NCBI RefSeq assembly: GCF_030159895.1
Contig: NZ_BSNI01000002.1
Location: forward strand, 994,039-1,058,038
Source: Maritalea porphyrae
Lineage (GTDB): Bacteria; Pseudomonadota; Alphaproteobacteria; Rhizobiales; Devosiaceae
Reading direction: 5' to 3'
DNA: 64,000 bases
Position numbers and translations under genes: made by a program. A model generated the notes under the pieces. That model was not told where the DNA came from and searched no databases. It was given only the letters and a program-made list of their open reading frames with translations. This document shows positions 18,272 through 27,411 of the stretch, one piece after another. Every line of letters starts with the position of its first letter. Position 1 is the first letter of the stretch.

Positions 18272-18730
18272 ATGAAATTTGTTGGACATTACATAATTTC
18301 CGCGCCGCGTACTGCGGTTTGGAACGCATTGAATGACACTGAAGTCCTAAAGGCCTGCATCCCTGGTTGCCATCGCATCGAATGGGTGGATGACGCCAAT
18401 TTGGAAGCAGCGATTAAAGTGAATCTAGGCGTGGCCAAACCTAAGTTCGTTGGTGACTTGTCGCTTTCAAATGTTGATCCGGCGCGCAGCTACACTTTGT
18501 CAGGACAAGGTCGTGGTGGGCTTCTTGGGCTGGCCAAGGGCTTTGCTGATATTGAATTGGCAGATCATGCGGATGGATCAACATTGCTGTTTGAAGCCTA
18601 TGGCGAGGTTTCTGGTTCAATTGAAAAAATCGGTTCAAAGCTTGTTTCAGGCACCGCCCAAGGCGTGATTGACCGATTCTTTGAGCACTTTGCCGAGCAA
18701 TTTGGTGCAACGGCAGTACCTGTGCAATAG
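18272..18730 (+). CDS. CoxG-like SRPBCC-domain protein
   Basis: The 152-residue protein has the CoxG pattern: GHYIISAPRTAVWNALNDTEVLKACIPGC-type N terminus (residues 5-33), a central LSLSNVDPARSYTLSGQG block and the C-terminal IGSKLVSGTAQGVIDRFFEHF helix. The SRPBCC (START-like) fold binds hydrophobic ligands. In carboxydotrophs CoxG helps recruit CO dehydrogenase or related molybdo-hydroxylases to the membrane. No coxSML-type genes are adjacent, so this is an orphan copy with unknown partner. Confidence 0.85.
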   Translation: MKFVGHYIISAPRTAVWNALNDTEVLKACIPGCHRIEWVDDANLEAAIKVNLGVAKPKFVGDLSLSNVDPARSYTLSGQGRGGLLGLAKGFADIELADHADGSTLLFEAYGEVSGSIEKIGSKLVSGTAQGVIDRFFEHFAEQFGATAVPVQ

Positions 18731-18869
18731 TTCTGCCTTGTCGCGGCAATAAACCCCGTTCCAATTTGTTCTCTCACATTGATATAACATCAAAGTGTAT
18801 TGCACTTGTTTAGTGGCCAAGGCATTTCTGGCCGTGGGCAATATCGTAATTTGAGGGACCTTGTTGATT

Positions 18870-20093
18870 ATGCTGAATAAAATTGTCGCCGCCGCGAGCG
18901 CGCTAACCTTGTTGGCTTTGCCATCTGCCAGTTTGGCCGAAGATGTTGATCCATCAAATTGGCCTGCAGTTGTTGAAGCGGCAAAGGGCCAAGAAGTATA
19001 TTTCAACGCCTGGGGTGGGGCACCAAACATCAACGCCTACATCGCATGGGTTGGCGAACAAGTTCAGGACAAATATGGTGTGACCCTTAATCACGTCAAA
19101 CTGGACGATACCGCTAACGCAGTAAATCGGGTGGTCACCGAAAAGGCTGCGGGTCGCAACGAGGGCGGCTCGGTTGATCTCATCTGGATCAATGGCGAAA
19201 ATTTTGCCTCAATGAAACGCCAGGGACTGTTGATCGACGACAACTGGTCCGAAAAGCTGCCAAACTATCAATTTGCCGATATTGAAGGCAAACCAACGCT
19301 AACTTATGATTTCACGGTGCCTGTGGACGGGCAAGAGAGCCCATGGGGGATGGCGCAGCTGACATTTTATTATGACAGCGCGTGGCTTGAAACGCCGCCG
19401 AAGAACCTTGAAGACTTGGCGCAGTGGGTTGAAGAAAATCCTGGCCGCTTTACCTATGCCGCACCACCAAATTTCATCGGTACAACTTTCCTTAAGCAGG
19501 TGCTTTACGGCGTGGTTGAGGACCAATCTATACTGCGCCAACCAGCGGAAGATGCAGATTTTGACACTGTGACTGCGCCGCTTTGGGGGTATCTTGATCG
19601 TCTCAAACCAAACCTCTGGCGTAAGGGTGAAGTCTACGCGTCGGATACGACCCAGTTGAAGAATTTGCTTGCAGATGGTGAAATTGGCATCGCGATGACG
19701 TTTAACCCGGGTGAGGCATCTTCAGCAATCAAGCAGCAAGAGTTGCCGGACAGCGTTCGCTCATTCGTTTTGGATTACGGCTCGATGGGCAATTCACACT
19801 TTGTGACGATTCCATATAACGCAAACGCAAAAGCGGGCGCTATGGTCGTTGCGGATTTCTTGCTTTCAGCTGAAGCTCAAGCGCGCAAAGCTGACGAGAA
19901 CATTTGGGGCGATCCAACCGTTCTTAATATCAATGCGCTGCCTGCAGAGGGCAAAGCCTTGTTTGATGCGCTGGAACGTGGTCCAGCGACTTTGGCGGCG
20001 GATCAATTTGGCGCAACATTGCTGGAGCCAGATGCAAGCTGGGCCGTGAAGTTAGAAGAAGAATGGGCAAAACGCTACGTGCGCTCTAACTAA
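18870..20093 (+). CDS. ABC transporter substrate-binding protein, YnjB-like
   Basis: The 407-residue periplasmic binding protein has an N-terminal signal peptide ending near ASLA (residue 23). The mature part opens with EVYFNAWGGAPNINAYIAWV and DLIWINGENFASMKRQGLL, the pattern of the E. coli YnjB family. The ATG at 18870 is preferred; TTG codons at 18861 and 18864 are alternatives, with GAGGG at 18853-18857. The stop overlaps the permease ATG by one base. The substrate of this transporter class is not established. Confidence 0.8.
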   Translation: MLNKIVAAASALTLLALPSASLAEDVDPSNWPAVVEAAKGQEVYFNAWGGAPNINAYIAWVGEQVQDKYGVTLNHVKLDDTANAVNRVVTEKAAGRNEGGSVDLIWINGENFASMKRQGLLIDDNWSEKLPNYQFADIEGKPTLTYDFTVPVDGQESPWGMAQLTFYYDSAWLETPPKNLEDLAQWVEENPGRFTYAAPPNFIGTTFLKQVLYGVVEDQSILRQPAEDADFDTVTAPLWGYLDRLKPNLWRKGEVYASDTTQLKNLLADGEIGIAMTFNPGEASSAIKQQELPDSVRSFVLDYGSMGNSHFVTIPYNANAKAGAMVVADFLLSAEAQARKADENIWGDPTVLNINALPAEGKALFDALERGPATLAADQFGATLLEPDASWAVKLEEEWAKRYVRSN

Positions 20094-21796
20094 TGCAGAC
20101 TAGAAACAAGGGCTGGGGCGATCCTTTGATACTCGCCCCGGTCGTCATGATTATTGTTCTAACTGGTCCGCTCTTGGCGGGCTTGGCTGGTGTCGTGCTT
20201 CCGGCCATTGGCTATTTCCCATCCCTTGGCGGCAATCAGATAACGACTGAGTTCATGCGTGAGGTTACGCTTAAACCCGGTTTTTGGCACTCCGTGCATT
20301 TATCAATCTGGATTGGATTGGCAACCACCTTTATTTCATTGGCGCTTGTCACGAGCTTTTTCGCATCTTCGAGGGGGACGACACTTTTCAACCGCATTAC
20401 GCGTTTTGTTTCGCCGCTCATGTCAGTTCCGCACGCCGCTGCGGCCTTTGGCTTCGCCTTTCTTATCGCGCCATCAGGCTGGTTGGTGCGACTTGTGTCG
20501 CCTTGGGCTACAGGGTTTGATCATCCACCAGATTGGCTGATCATCAATGACCCTATGGGCCAAGCATTGCTGTTTGGCTTAGTACTAAAAGAAATCCCAT
20601 TTCTGTTCTTGGTGGCACTTTCTGTATCGAGCCAAATCAATGTTGACGAGCGTCTTCAAGTTGCGCGCTCCCTGGGCTATGGGCGTGTTTGGGCATGGTT
20701 CACTGTGGTTTTTCCCGCGCTCTATAAGCAAATGCGATTGCCCGTTTATGCTGTGATTGCCTACGCCACCTCTGTCGTTGATGTCTCACTTATTCTGGGC
20801 CCCAACTTCCCCGCTATGTTGCCTGTGCAGCTTTTGCGATGGATGAATGATCCAGAACTAGAAATGCGTTTTGTTGCTGCGGCTGGTGCTGTTTGGCAGT
20901 TGGGCGCGACCCTATTTGCAATTTTGGTTTGGCGGTTGGGCGAAGAGTTGGTTGCCTATATGGGACGCCGCGCAACAATAAATGGCCACCGACATCAAAA
21001 TGATCGCTGGTTTCGCTTCAGTGCTAATACTCTGATCACTGGCGTGGTTATTATTTCTCTGCTCTCATTTGTCATTTTGGCAATTTGGTCATTAGCCGGA
21101 TTTTGGCGCTTCCCCGATGCTTTGCCGGTTCAATTCACGTCAAAGAAATGGATCGCAAGTGCGGGCGCCCTGTGGGTGCCGGTGATAAATGCAATGTTGA
21201 TTGCAGCAACCGCGACGTCGATTTCGCTGTTTTTAACGATCGCTTGTTTGGAGAACGAATATCGCCGCGACATCGAATTCACGCCGGCTGCGCTGCGCAT
21301 TCTCTATTTACCGTTGATTGTCCCGCAGATCGCATTTTTGTTCGGTATCTCGGTTCTTTTGGTGCGGATCGGTTGGGATGGCAGCTTTTGGCCGGTGGCG
21401 CTCGCGCATAGCATCTTCGTTCTACCTTATGTGTTCCTATCACTGGCAGCGCCGTTTAGAAGCTTTGACCGGCGTTATCTGCGTGTGGCGACAAGCCTTG
21501 GTCAGTCGCAAAACAGGGCACTGCTTGCCGTGCGGCTGCCAATGCTATTAAAGCCAATCTTGCTTGCGACAGCATTGGGTATGGCTATTTCGATAGCCCA
21601 GTATTTACCAACCTTGCTCATTGGCGCTGGACGAGTTCCAACGATTACGACCGAGGCTGTCGCGCTGGCAGCAGGCGGTGATCGACGGCTGATCGGCGTC
21701 TATGCATTAGTTCAAACTCTACTACCTGCGATTGGATTCTTGGCAGCTGTCATGATACCACGGCTTACATATCCAAATAGGAAGTTCTTCAGGTAG
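20093..21796 (+). CDS. Fused two-domain ABC transporter permease, YnjC-like
   Basis: The 567-residue membrane protein contains two tandem BPD-type permease domains, each with about six helices. EAA-like loops are seen at about residues 183-205 (VDERLQVARSLGYGRVWAW) and 460-480 (YLRVATSLGQSQNRALL). This fused arrangement, matched with a small ATPase and a YnjB-type binding protein, is the YnjBCD architecture and also recalls iron(III)/thiamine-type permeases. It starts on the last base of the upstream stop (TAATG). Confidence 0.85.
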   Translation: MQTRNKGWGDPLILAPVVMIIVLTGPLLAGLAGVVLPAIGYFPSLGGNQITTEFMREVTLKPGFWHSVHLSIWIGLATTFISLALVTSFFASSRGTTLFNRITRFVSPLMSVPHAAAAFGFAFLIAPSGWLVRLVSPWATGFDHPPDWLIINDPMGQALLFGLVLKEIPFLFLVALSVSSQINVDERLQVARSLGYGRVWAWFTVVFPALYKQMRLPVYAVIAYATSVVDVSLILGPNFPAMLPVQLLRWMNDPELEMRFVAAAGAVWQLGATLFAILVWRLGEELVAYMGRRATINGHRHQNDRWFRFSANTLITGVVIISLLSFVILAIWSLAGFWRFPDALPVQFTSKKWIASAGALWVPVINAMLIAATATSISLFLTIACLENEYRRDIEFTPAALRILYLPLIVPQIAFLFGISVLLVRIGWDGSFWPVALAHSIFVLPYVFLSLAAPFRSFDRRYLRVATSLGQSQNRALLAVRLPMLLKPILLATALGMAISIAQYLPTLLIGAGRVPTITTEAVALAAGGDRRLIGVYALVQTLLPAIGFLAAVMIPRLTYPNRKFFR

Positions 21797-21799
21797 GTC

Positions 21800-22444
21800 A
21801 TGACAATGGTACAAAATGATCACGCGCTTCGCCTCAAGGACTTGAGACTTTTTCAGGGCAGCAAGCAGCTTTTCAGCATCGACGCGACGGTCAAGCCTGG
21901 AGAGGTGCTGACCATCATGGGGGCCTCAGGTTCCGGCAAATCTACGCTTCTCAACTTGATTTCAGGCTTTCTTGCCCCTTCGTTCAGTTTTTCTGGGCGG
22001 GTCATACTTGATGGGGTCGACATTTCAGAAGTCCCGCCAGAGCAACGGAAAGTGGGATTGATGTTTCAAGACCCATTATTGTTTCCCCATCTCAGCGTCG
22101 AAGAAAATCTTCTATTTGGACTTCCAGCGGCGGGCACAAAGCATGAGAGGTGCGAAAGGGTGCGTAGCGCGCTAGATGCCGTTCATATGGCAGACTTAGG
22201 CGAGCGAGATCCGCTAACGCTATCGGGCGGTCAACAGTCAAGAATTGCGCTCGTTCGGGTGCTGTTATCAGAGCCCAAAGCCTTGCTTTTGGATGAACCA
22301 TTTTCAGCGCTTGATTCTGGATTGCGTGAAAAGGTCCGCCAGTTTGTCTTTGCGCAAGCAAAAGCGAAGAAACTTCCCACACTTTTGGTGACCCACGATC
22401 AAGCGGACGCTGAAAGTTCTGGGGGTCAAATAATCACACTTTAA
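21800..22444 (+). CDS. ABC transporter ATPase, YnjD-like
   Basis: The 214-residue ATPase has Walker A GASGSGKST near residues 35-43, a Q-loop FQDPLLFPHL, the signature LSGGQQSR, Walker B ALLLDEPFSALD and an H-loop TLLVTHDQ. It ends shortly after the H-loop, so it lacks the regulatory C-terminal domain of MalK-type ATPases, as expected for YnjD. It completes the three-gene transporter. A 22-bp hairpin-capable repeat begins 14 bp after its stop. Confidence 0.88.
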   Translation: MTMVQNDHALRLKDLRLFQGSKQLFSIDATVKPGEVLTIMGASGSGKSTLLNLISGFLAPSFSFSGRVILDGVDISEVPPEQRKVGLMFQDPLLFPHLSVEENLLFGLPAAGTKHERCERVRSALDAVHMADLGERDPLTLSGGQQSRIALVRVLLSEPKALLLDEPFSALDSGLREKVRQFVFAQAKAKKLPTLLVTHDQADAESSGGQIITL

Positions 22445-22457
22445 AATTTTACCATAT

Positions 22458-22479
22458 AGTAAAACACAATGGTTTTACT
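22458..22479. repeat. Inverted repeat after the ynjD-like gene
   Basis: AGTAAAAC and GTTTTACT flank a 6-base loop with perfect 8-bp arms. No T run follows, so it is a weak terminator at best. It may instead be an operator or mRNA 3'-end structure. Confidence 0.45.
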
Positions 22480-22496
22480 GGCGAAAAGCCACCTGT

Positions 22497-22512
22497 TTGA
22501 CCGAATGGTCAA
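22497..22512. promoter_or_regulatory. RutR-box-like palindrome upstream of the nucleoside operon
   Basis: TTGACC-GAAT-GGTCAA is a perfect palindrome outside its centre (arms extend to TTTGACC/GGTCAAA at 22496-22513). It differs at one position from the RutR consensus TTGACCA-NN-TGGTCAA. TTGACC could double as a -35 element, with TGAAAT 18 bases downstream as a weak -10, so binding would repress. It lies 170-190 bp before the first gene of the nucleoside import and salvage operon, which fits a uracil- or purine-responsive TetR-family regulator. No rutR gene is in the window. Confidence 0.55.
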
Positions 22513-22684
22513 AAAATGCTTGAAATATTCTTTCGCACCCGCTAACGATTGAGGTGTGCAAGCTGGCGTTTTTGCTTGCGGAGGAACTCATAAAACGCTT
22601 GAATTAAAAACATCAAATGGACGCATCTCAGGTTTTCGGACCTGCGGTGTTAAACCATATGACGACGTGACAAGGGAGACATTC

Positions 22685-23701
22685 ATGACCGTCCAAAAGA
22701 AAATTTCTATTGGCGCAAAGGCCATACTTGGCGCAGCAACATTTACTGCTTTGATGACAGGTGTGGCGCTTGCTGATCCTGCACTCATCTATGATGCGGC
22801 TGGCAAGAACGACAAATCATTCAACGAAATGGCGTGGAATGGTGCCGAAGCTTACGCAAAAGCAACTGGCAATTCATACCAAGACCTCGAAATTCAAACA
22901 GACGCACAACGCGAGCAAGCGCTTCGTCGTTTTGCACAGCAGGGTGCGAGCCCAATCGTGGTGCCTGGTTTCACATGGGCTGAGCCGCTAACCGTTGTGG
23001 CTAAAGAATTCCCAGACACACACTTTGCAATTATCGACAGTGTTGTAGATCTACCGAACGTGCGTTCTGTTCTGTTTAAAGAGCAAGAAGGTTCATTCTT
23101 GGTTGGCGTATTGGCTGCCATGAAATCAGAAACCGGTACAATTGGTTATGTAACCGCGTTTGATTTCCCACTATTGCAAGCATTTGGTTGTGGCTATGTC
23201 CAGGGCGCGAAAGCTGCAAACGCAGACATCCAAGTGTTGCAGAACTTTATTGGCACAGACTTTGCTGCCTTTAACGACATCAACACAGCTGGTGAAGTTG
23301 GCCGTTCGCAACTAGAGCGTGGCGCTGACGTGGTTTATGCCGCTGCTGGTGCTGCTGGCGAAGGTGCGCTTCAAGCTGCTGCGGATGCTGGTAAATATGG
23401 TATCGGCGTAGATAGCAACCAAAACTACTTGTTCCCAGGCAACATGCTTTCATCAATGGTGAAGCGCGTTGACGTGGCGGTTCAAAACGCCTTCACTGAC
23501 GAGTTGAACGGGAACTGGACATCAGGCATCCAAGTTCTTGGTTTGGCTGAAGAAGGTGTTGGCGCGGCAGTTGATGAGTACAACGAGCCATTGCTTTCAG
23601 ACGAAATGAAAGCGGCTTTGGCTGATTACACAGCTAAAATCAACTCTGGCGAAATCGTAGTTCACGATTACCGTTCAGACAATTCTTGCCCAGTATCTTA
23701 A
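22685..23701 (+). CDS. BMP-family nucleoside ABC transporter substrate-binding protein
   Basis: The 338-residue periplasmic binding protein of the BMP/Med family binds nucleosides for import. An N-terminal signal peptide ends near GVALA (residue 30). The mature start, DPALIYDAAGKNDKSFNE, is the family signature, followed by GFTWAEPL and YAAAGAAGEGAL. An SD (AGGGAG) precedes ATG 22685; a longer frame from 22556 would give a non-secreted leader. The next genes are the matching ATPase and two permeases, then nucleoside salvage enzymes, which points to nucleosides as substrates. Confidence 0.9.
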   Translation: MTVQKKISIGAKAILGAATFTALMTGVALADPALIYDAAGKNDKSFNEMAWNGAEAYAKATGNSYQDLEIQTDAQREQALRRFAQQGASPIVVPGFTWAEPLTVVAKEFPDTHFAIIDSVVDLPNVRSVLFKEQEGSFLVGVLAAMKSETGTIGYVTAFDFPLLQAFGCGYVQGAKAANADIQVLQNFIGTDFAAFNDINTAGEVGRSQLERGADVVYAAAGAAGEGALQAAADAGKYGIGVDSNQNYLFPGNMLSSMVKRVDVAVQNAFTDELNGNWTSGIQVLGLAEEGVGAAVDEYNEPLLSDEMKAALADYTAKINSGEIVVHDYRSDNSCPVS

Positions 23702-23726
23702 TCTGAACTGGGAACGGTAACTCGAC

Positions 23727-25301
23727 ATGGTTGAGAACCAAACGCAAACAGCTCAGCAGCCTTCACAGGCTGCTGAGTCAATTTCTGCTATCGATCTTAA
23801 AGGCGTGTCAAAGTCCTTTGGTCCGGTTCAGGCAAACAAAGACATAAACCTGACCGTAAAACGGAATTCCATTCATGGTATTGTGGGGGAAAACGGAGCA
23901 GGCAAATCGACATTGATGTCGATCTTATACGGGTTTTATACCGCCGACGCTGGTGAGATTTTTGTTCACGGCGCAAAGGTGAAAATCAAAGATTCCAGCC
24001 ATGCACTCGATTTGGGTATCGGCATGGTGCACCAGCATTTCATGTTGGTTGAAAACTTTACAGTTTTGGAAAACGTCATTCTTGGTGCTGAAGGCGATCA
24101 TCTGCTGGCATCAAGCAAAGCTGCGGCGCGCGAAGAACTGACGCGACTGGCAAATGACTATGGTCTAGATGTTGATCCGGATGCCATCATTGAAGACCTC
24201 TCTGTGGGCCAAGAACAGCGGGTGGAAATCCTGAAAGCACTTTATCGTGGCGCTGACGTGCTCATTCTTGATGAGCCGACGGGCGTTTTGACGCCAACGG
24301 AAGCGGATCAGCTTTTCCGCATTCTTGAGCAGCTTCGCGATGAAGGTAAAACCATTATTTTGATCACGCATAAGCTGCGTGAAATCATGGCGATTACGGA
24401 TACCGTTTCCGTGATGCGACGTGGCACGATGGTTGGAACCGTTGCCACTAAAGATACATCACCAGACCAACTGGCTGAAATGATGGTTGGCCGTCGGGTG
24501 CTTTTGCAGGTCGAGAAGACTGAATCAAAACCCGGCGACAAGGTTTTGGAAGTCGAGAACCTATCGGTTACCGACGACATTGGTGTGCCGCGCGTGAAAA
24601 ACGTATCGTTGGACGTGCGTGCCGGTGAGATTGTCGGTATTGCGGGTGTTGCGGGCAACGGTCAATCGCAACTTCTCGAAGCCATTTCGGGCATGTTTCC
24701 CCCCTTGTTGGGTGAAGTGCGAATTAACGGCAAGAAAATTGAGTTTAGCGGCGCCGGTGTTGCGGATGAAGTTCGTCGCATGGGGCTCGCTCATGTGCCC
24801 GAGGATCGTCATAAGATGGGGTTGGTGACCACTTTTGAGGAGTGGGAAAACTCCATGCTTGGATATGAAGATGATCCAAAGTTTGGCGATGGTCCCATTT
24901 TGTCAGTTTCAAATGCTCGGGCTGATGCGCAAAAGCGCATTGAGATGTTTGACATTCGACCGCAAAACCCAAGGCTGAAAACGGCGAATTTCTCAGGTGG
25001 CAACCAGCAAAAGATCGTCTTGGCACGTGAAATGGACCGCGACCTAGACATTTTGATCGTTGGTCAGCCAACACGTGGTGTGGATATCGGCGCCATTGAG
25101 TTTATCCATAAGCAAATCATTGAATTACGTGATCAAGGTAAGGCGGTTTTGCTGGTGTCTGTGGAACTGGACGAGGTGCGCGCTTTGTCAGACCGCGTGC
25201 TGGTAATGTTCGACGGTGAAATTGTCACCGAGCTGCCACCTACCGCCAGCGAAAAAGAATTCGGATTGGCAATGGCCGGGCTAGACCCAGCCCAACAATA
25301 A
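23727..25301 (+). CDS. Nucleoside ABC transporter, tandem ATPase
   Basis: The 524-residue protein has two ATPase domains, as in ribose/nucleoside importers. Domain 1 has Walker A GENGAGKST (54-62), signature LSVGQEQRVEI and Walker B LILDEPTGVLTP. Domain 2 has a degenerate loop GVAGNGQSQ, signature FSGGNQQK and IVGQPTRGVD in place of a normal Walker B, the usual asymmetry in this family. About 20 low-conservation residues precede the first strand. A 10-bp-stem hairpin lies in that coding stretch at 23752-23777. Confidence 0.93.
   Translation: MVENQTQTAQQPSQAAESISAIDLKGVSKSFGPVQANKDINLTVKRNSIHGIVGENGAGKSTLMSILYGFYTADAGEIFVHGAKVKIKDSSHALDLGIGMVHQHFMLVENFTVLENVILGAEGDHLLASSKAAAREELTRLANDYGLDVDPDAIIEDLSVGQEQRVEILKALYRGADVLILDEPTGVLTPTEADQLFRILEQLRDEGKTIILITHKLREIMAITDTVSVMRRGTMVGTVATKDTSPDQLAEMMVGRRVLLQVEKTESKPGDKVLEVENLSVTDDIGVPRVKNVSLDVRAGEIVGIAGVAGNGQSQLLEAISGMFPPLLGEVRINGKKIEFSGAGVADEVRRMGLAHVPEDRHKMGLVTTFEEWENSMLGYEDDPKFGDGPILSVSNARADAQKRIEMFDIRPQNPRLKTANFSGGNQQKIVLAREMDRDLDILIVGQPTRGVDIGAIEFIHKQIIELRDQGKAVLLVSVELDEVRALSDRVLVMFDGEIVTELPPTASEKEFGLAMAGLDPAQQ
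23752..23777 (+). promoter_or_regulatory. Strong hairpin inside the 5' coding end of the ATPase gene
   Basis: CTCAGCAGCC (23752-23761) and GGCTGCTGAG (23768-23777) are perfect 10-bp arms with a 6-base loop. It starts 25 bases after the ATPase ATG and falls in the unconserved N-terminal extension. There is no T run, so a role in mRNA stability or differential expression of the binding protein over the ATPase is more likely than termination. Confidence 0.5.
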
Positions 25302-25317
25302 TTTCGGGGGAGTTGCA

Positions 25318-26439
25318 ATGAGTGGTGCAAGACAACCATTGCCAAGTTGGGCGTTAAACGTCCTCATGCCAGCCATGAATGTGCTGCTGGCGCTGTTTGT
25401 AGGTGGCCTTGCGGTTGCCCTGATTGGTGAAAACCCAATCGAAGCTATGCGTGTCCTGGCCTACGGTGCATTCGGCAGCGGCTATGGACTTGGCTTTACA
25501 CTGCATTATGCCACGAGCCTCACTTTTACGGGCTTGGCTGTTGCGGTGGCTTATCACTCCGGACTGTTCAATATCGGCGGTGAGGGGCAAGCCTATGTGG
25601 CCGGACTTGGTGCCATAATGATGGCGCTTTGGCTTGATCAAACCCATTGGGTGTTTGTGCTTGTTGGCTCAATTGTCGGGGCAATGACACTTGGGGCGCT
25701 TTGGGCTGCCATTCCAGGTTATTTGCAAGCAAAACGCGGAAGTCACATCGTGATCACCACGATCATGTTCAACTTCATCGCATCAGCTTTCATGAGCTAT
25801 ATGTTGGCGCAGGTGATTACAAACCCAGGTGCTAACGCAGAAACACGTACCATTGCGGAAACTGGACGTATTCCGCTTCTGTCCGAGTATTTTGAGTTTT
25901 TCAAACACTCACCCGTCAACATTATGTTGATCTTTGGCATTTTGGCATTGATTGGTGTCTACATTCTGCTCTGGCGGACAAAGCTTGGGTTCAAGATCCG
26001 CACATTGGGCCAAAACCCAGAGGCAGCTCGATATGCCGGCATCTCTGCTGTTTCGATTATTGTGATCGCAATGGCAATCTCTGGCGCTCTAGCCGGGATG
26101 ATGGCGGTCAATGAAGCTGTTAGCGTGCAAAAGCGCCTTGTTGTTGGATATGTGCAAGGTTTTGGTTTTATCGGCATTGCGGTCGCATTCATGGGTCGGG
26201 CTCACCCGGTTGGGATCGTTTTGGCCGCAATTCTGTTTGGCGCCCTATATCAAGGTGGCGTGGAACTGGCATTCGTTATGCCTGCAGTGCCAAGCGAACT
26301 TGTCTTGGTTATCCAGGCGTTGGTAATCCTGTTCTCTGGTGCAATGGATGAAATGTTCAAGCCGGTCTTAGAGCGCGTCTTTGGCGCATTCAGATCAAAA
26401 CCACGCACCGACGATTCAACCGCAACAGAGGAGGCGTAA
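25318..26439 (+). CDS. Nucleoside ABC transporter permease 1
   Basis: The 373-residue membrane protein of the BPD_transp_2 (branched amino acid/ribose-type) permease family has about nine to ten hydrophobic segments. It carries the nucleoside-permease markers HSGLFNIGGEGQAYV (residues ~80-95) and LGQNPEAARYAGIS. It follows the ATPase by 16 bp and precedes the second permease by 2 bp. The order binding protein - ATPase - permease - permease matches BMP-type nucleoside importers. Confidence 0.92.
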   Translation: MSGARQPLPSWALNVLMPAMNVLLALFVGGLAVALIGENPIEAMRVLAYGAFGSGYGLGFTLHYATSLTFTGLAVAVAYHSGLFNIGGEGQAYVAGLGAIMMALWLDQTHWVFVLVGSIVGAMTLGALWAAIPGYLQAKRGSHIVITTIMFNFIASAFMSYMLAQVITNPGANAETRTIAETGRIPLLSEYFEFFKHSPVNIMLIFGILALIGVYILLWRTKLGFKIRTLGQNPEAARYAGISAVSIIVIAMAISGALAGMMAVNEAVSVQKRLVVGYVQGFGFIGIAVAFMGRAHPVGIVLAAILFGALYQGGVELAFVMPAVPSELVLVIQALVILFSGAMDEMFKPVLERVFGAFRSKPRTDDSTATEEA

Positions 26440-26441
26440 CG

Positions 26442-27410
26442 ATGGGATTCGAAGACATAATTCCTTTGCTCAATTCAAGCGTACGCTTCGCGGTACCACT
26501 TCTTCTTGCGTGTATTGCTGGTCTTTATTCTGAACGTTCGGGCATCGTTGATATTGGTCTCGAGGGCAAAATGCTCGGCGCAGCATTTGCTGCTGCGGCC
26601 GTTGCAGCGCTGACGGGCAATGTTTGGTATGGCATGTTGGCCGCGATCTTTGTTTCTTGTTGCATGTCTATGATCCACGCGATTGCGTCGATCAATTTGC
26701 GCGGCAACCAAGTGATATCGGGCGTCGCGTTGAACTTCCTCGCTCTTGGTGGAACCGTGTTTATCGGCCACTCAATTTTCAAGCGCGGTGGTACGACACC
26801 AAACTTGCCAAAAGACGTGCGGATTGGCCCAATCGAATTGCCATTTGCCGCTGAAATTGGTCAAGTTCCGTTCGTTGGCCCAATTTACGAACAGCTGATT
26901 TCGGGTCATTCGATCATTGTTTATTTTGCGTTTGCAGCGGTGCCGATAACAGCATGGGTGCTAATGAAAACCCGTCTTGGTTTGCGTTTGCGCGCTGTGG
27001 GCGAAAACCCAAAGGCGCTGGATACAGCCGGTATCTCAGTATTTAAACTGCGTTATCAGGCGCTAATCATTACCGGTATCCTATGCGGTGTTGCTGGAGC
27101 ATATTTGTCGACATCCCAAGGCGCAAACTTCAGTGAAAATATGACTGCTGGCCGCGGATTTATTGCGCTTGCGGCGTTGATTTTCGCAAAATGGAAACCT
27201 TGGAATGCCCTTTGGACATGTTTGTTGTTTGGTGTTTTGAGTGCGGCACAAATCCGCTTGCAGGGTGTTGAGTTCCCGCTGATCGGCGAGGTGCCAGTGC
27301 AGTTTATTCAAGCGCTGCCATATGTGCTCACTGTTGTGTTGCTTGCTGGCTTTATCGGACGGGCTATTCCGCCAAAAGCTGTTGGACAGCCCTACGTCAA
27401 GGAGAGATAA
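26442..27410 (+). CDS. Nucleoside ABC transporter permease 2
   Basis: The 322-residue membrane protein is the partner of the preceding permease. It has the matching ERSGIVDIGLEGKML motif near residues 31-45, GNQVISGVALNFLALG, and RAVGENPKALDTAGIS. It has about eight to ten helices. The stop codon lies one base before the cdd ATG, whose SD (GGAG) is inside this gene's last codons, so transporter and deaminase are tightly coupled. Confidence 0.92.
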   Translation: MGFEDIIPLLNSSVRFAVPLLLACIAGLYSERSGIVDIGLEGKMLGAAFAAAAVAALTGNVWYGMLAAIFVSCCMSMIHAIASINLRGNQVISGVALNFLALGGTVFIGHSIFKRGGTTPNLPKDVRIGPIELPFAAEIGQVPFVGPIYEQLISGHSIIVYFAFAAVPITAWVLMKTRLGLRLRAVGENPKALDTAGISVFKLRYQALIITGILCGVAGAYLSTSQGANFSENMTAGRGFIALAALIFAKWKPWNALWTCLLFGVLSAAQIRLQGVEFPLIGEVPVQFIQALPYVLTVVLLAGFIGRAIPPKAVGQPYVKER

Positions 27411-27411
27411 A

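Noticed and set aside
18780-18860. Short inverted repeats (TTGAT-N5-ATCAA, GGCCA-N9-TGGCC) before the YnjB-like gene
   Set aside because: Five-base arms are expected by chance in AT-rich leaders, and no regulator family site was recognised.
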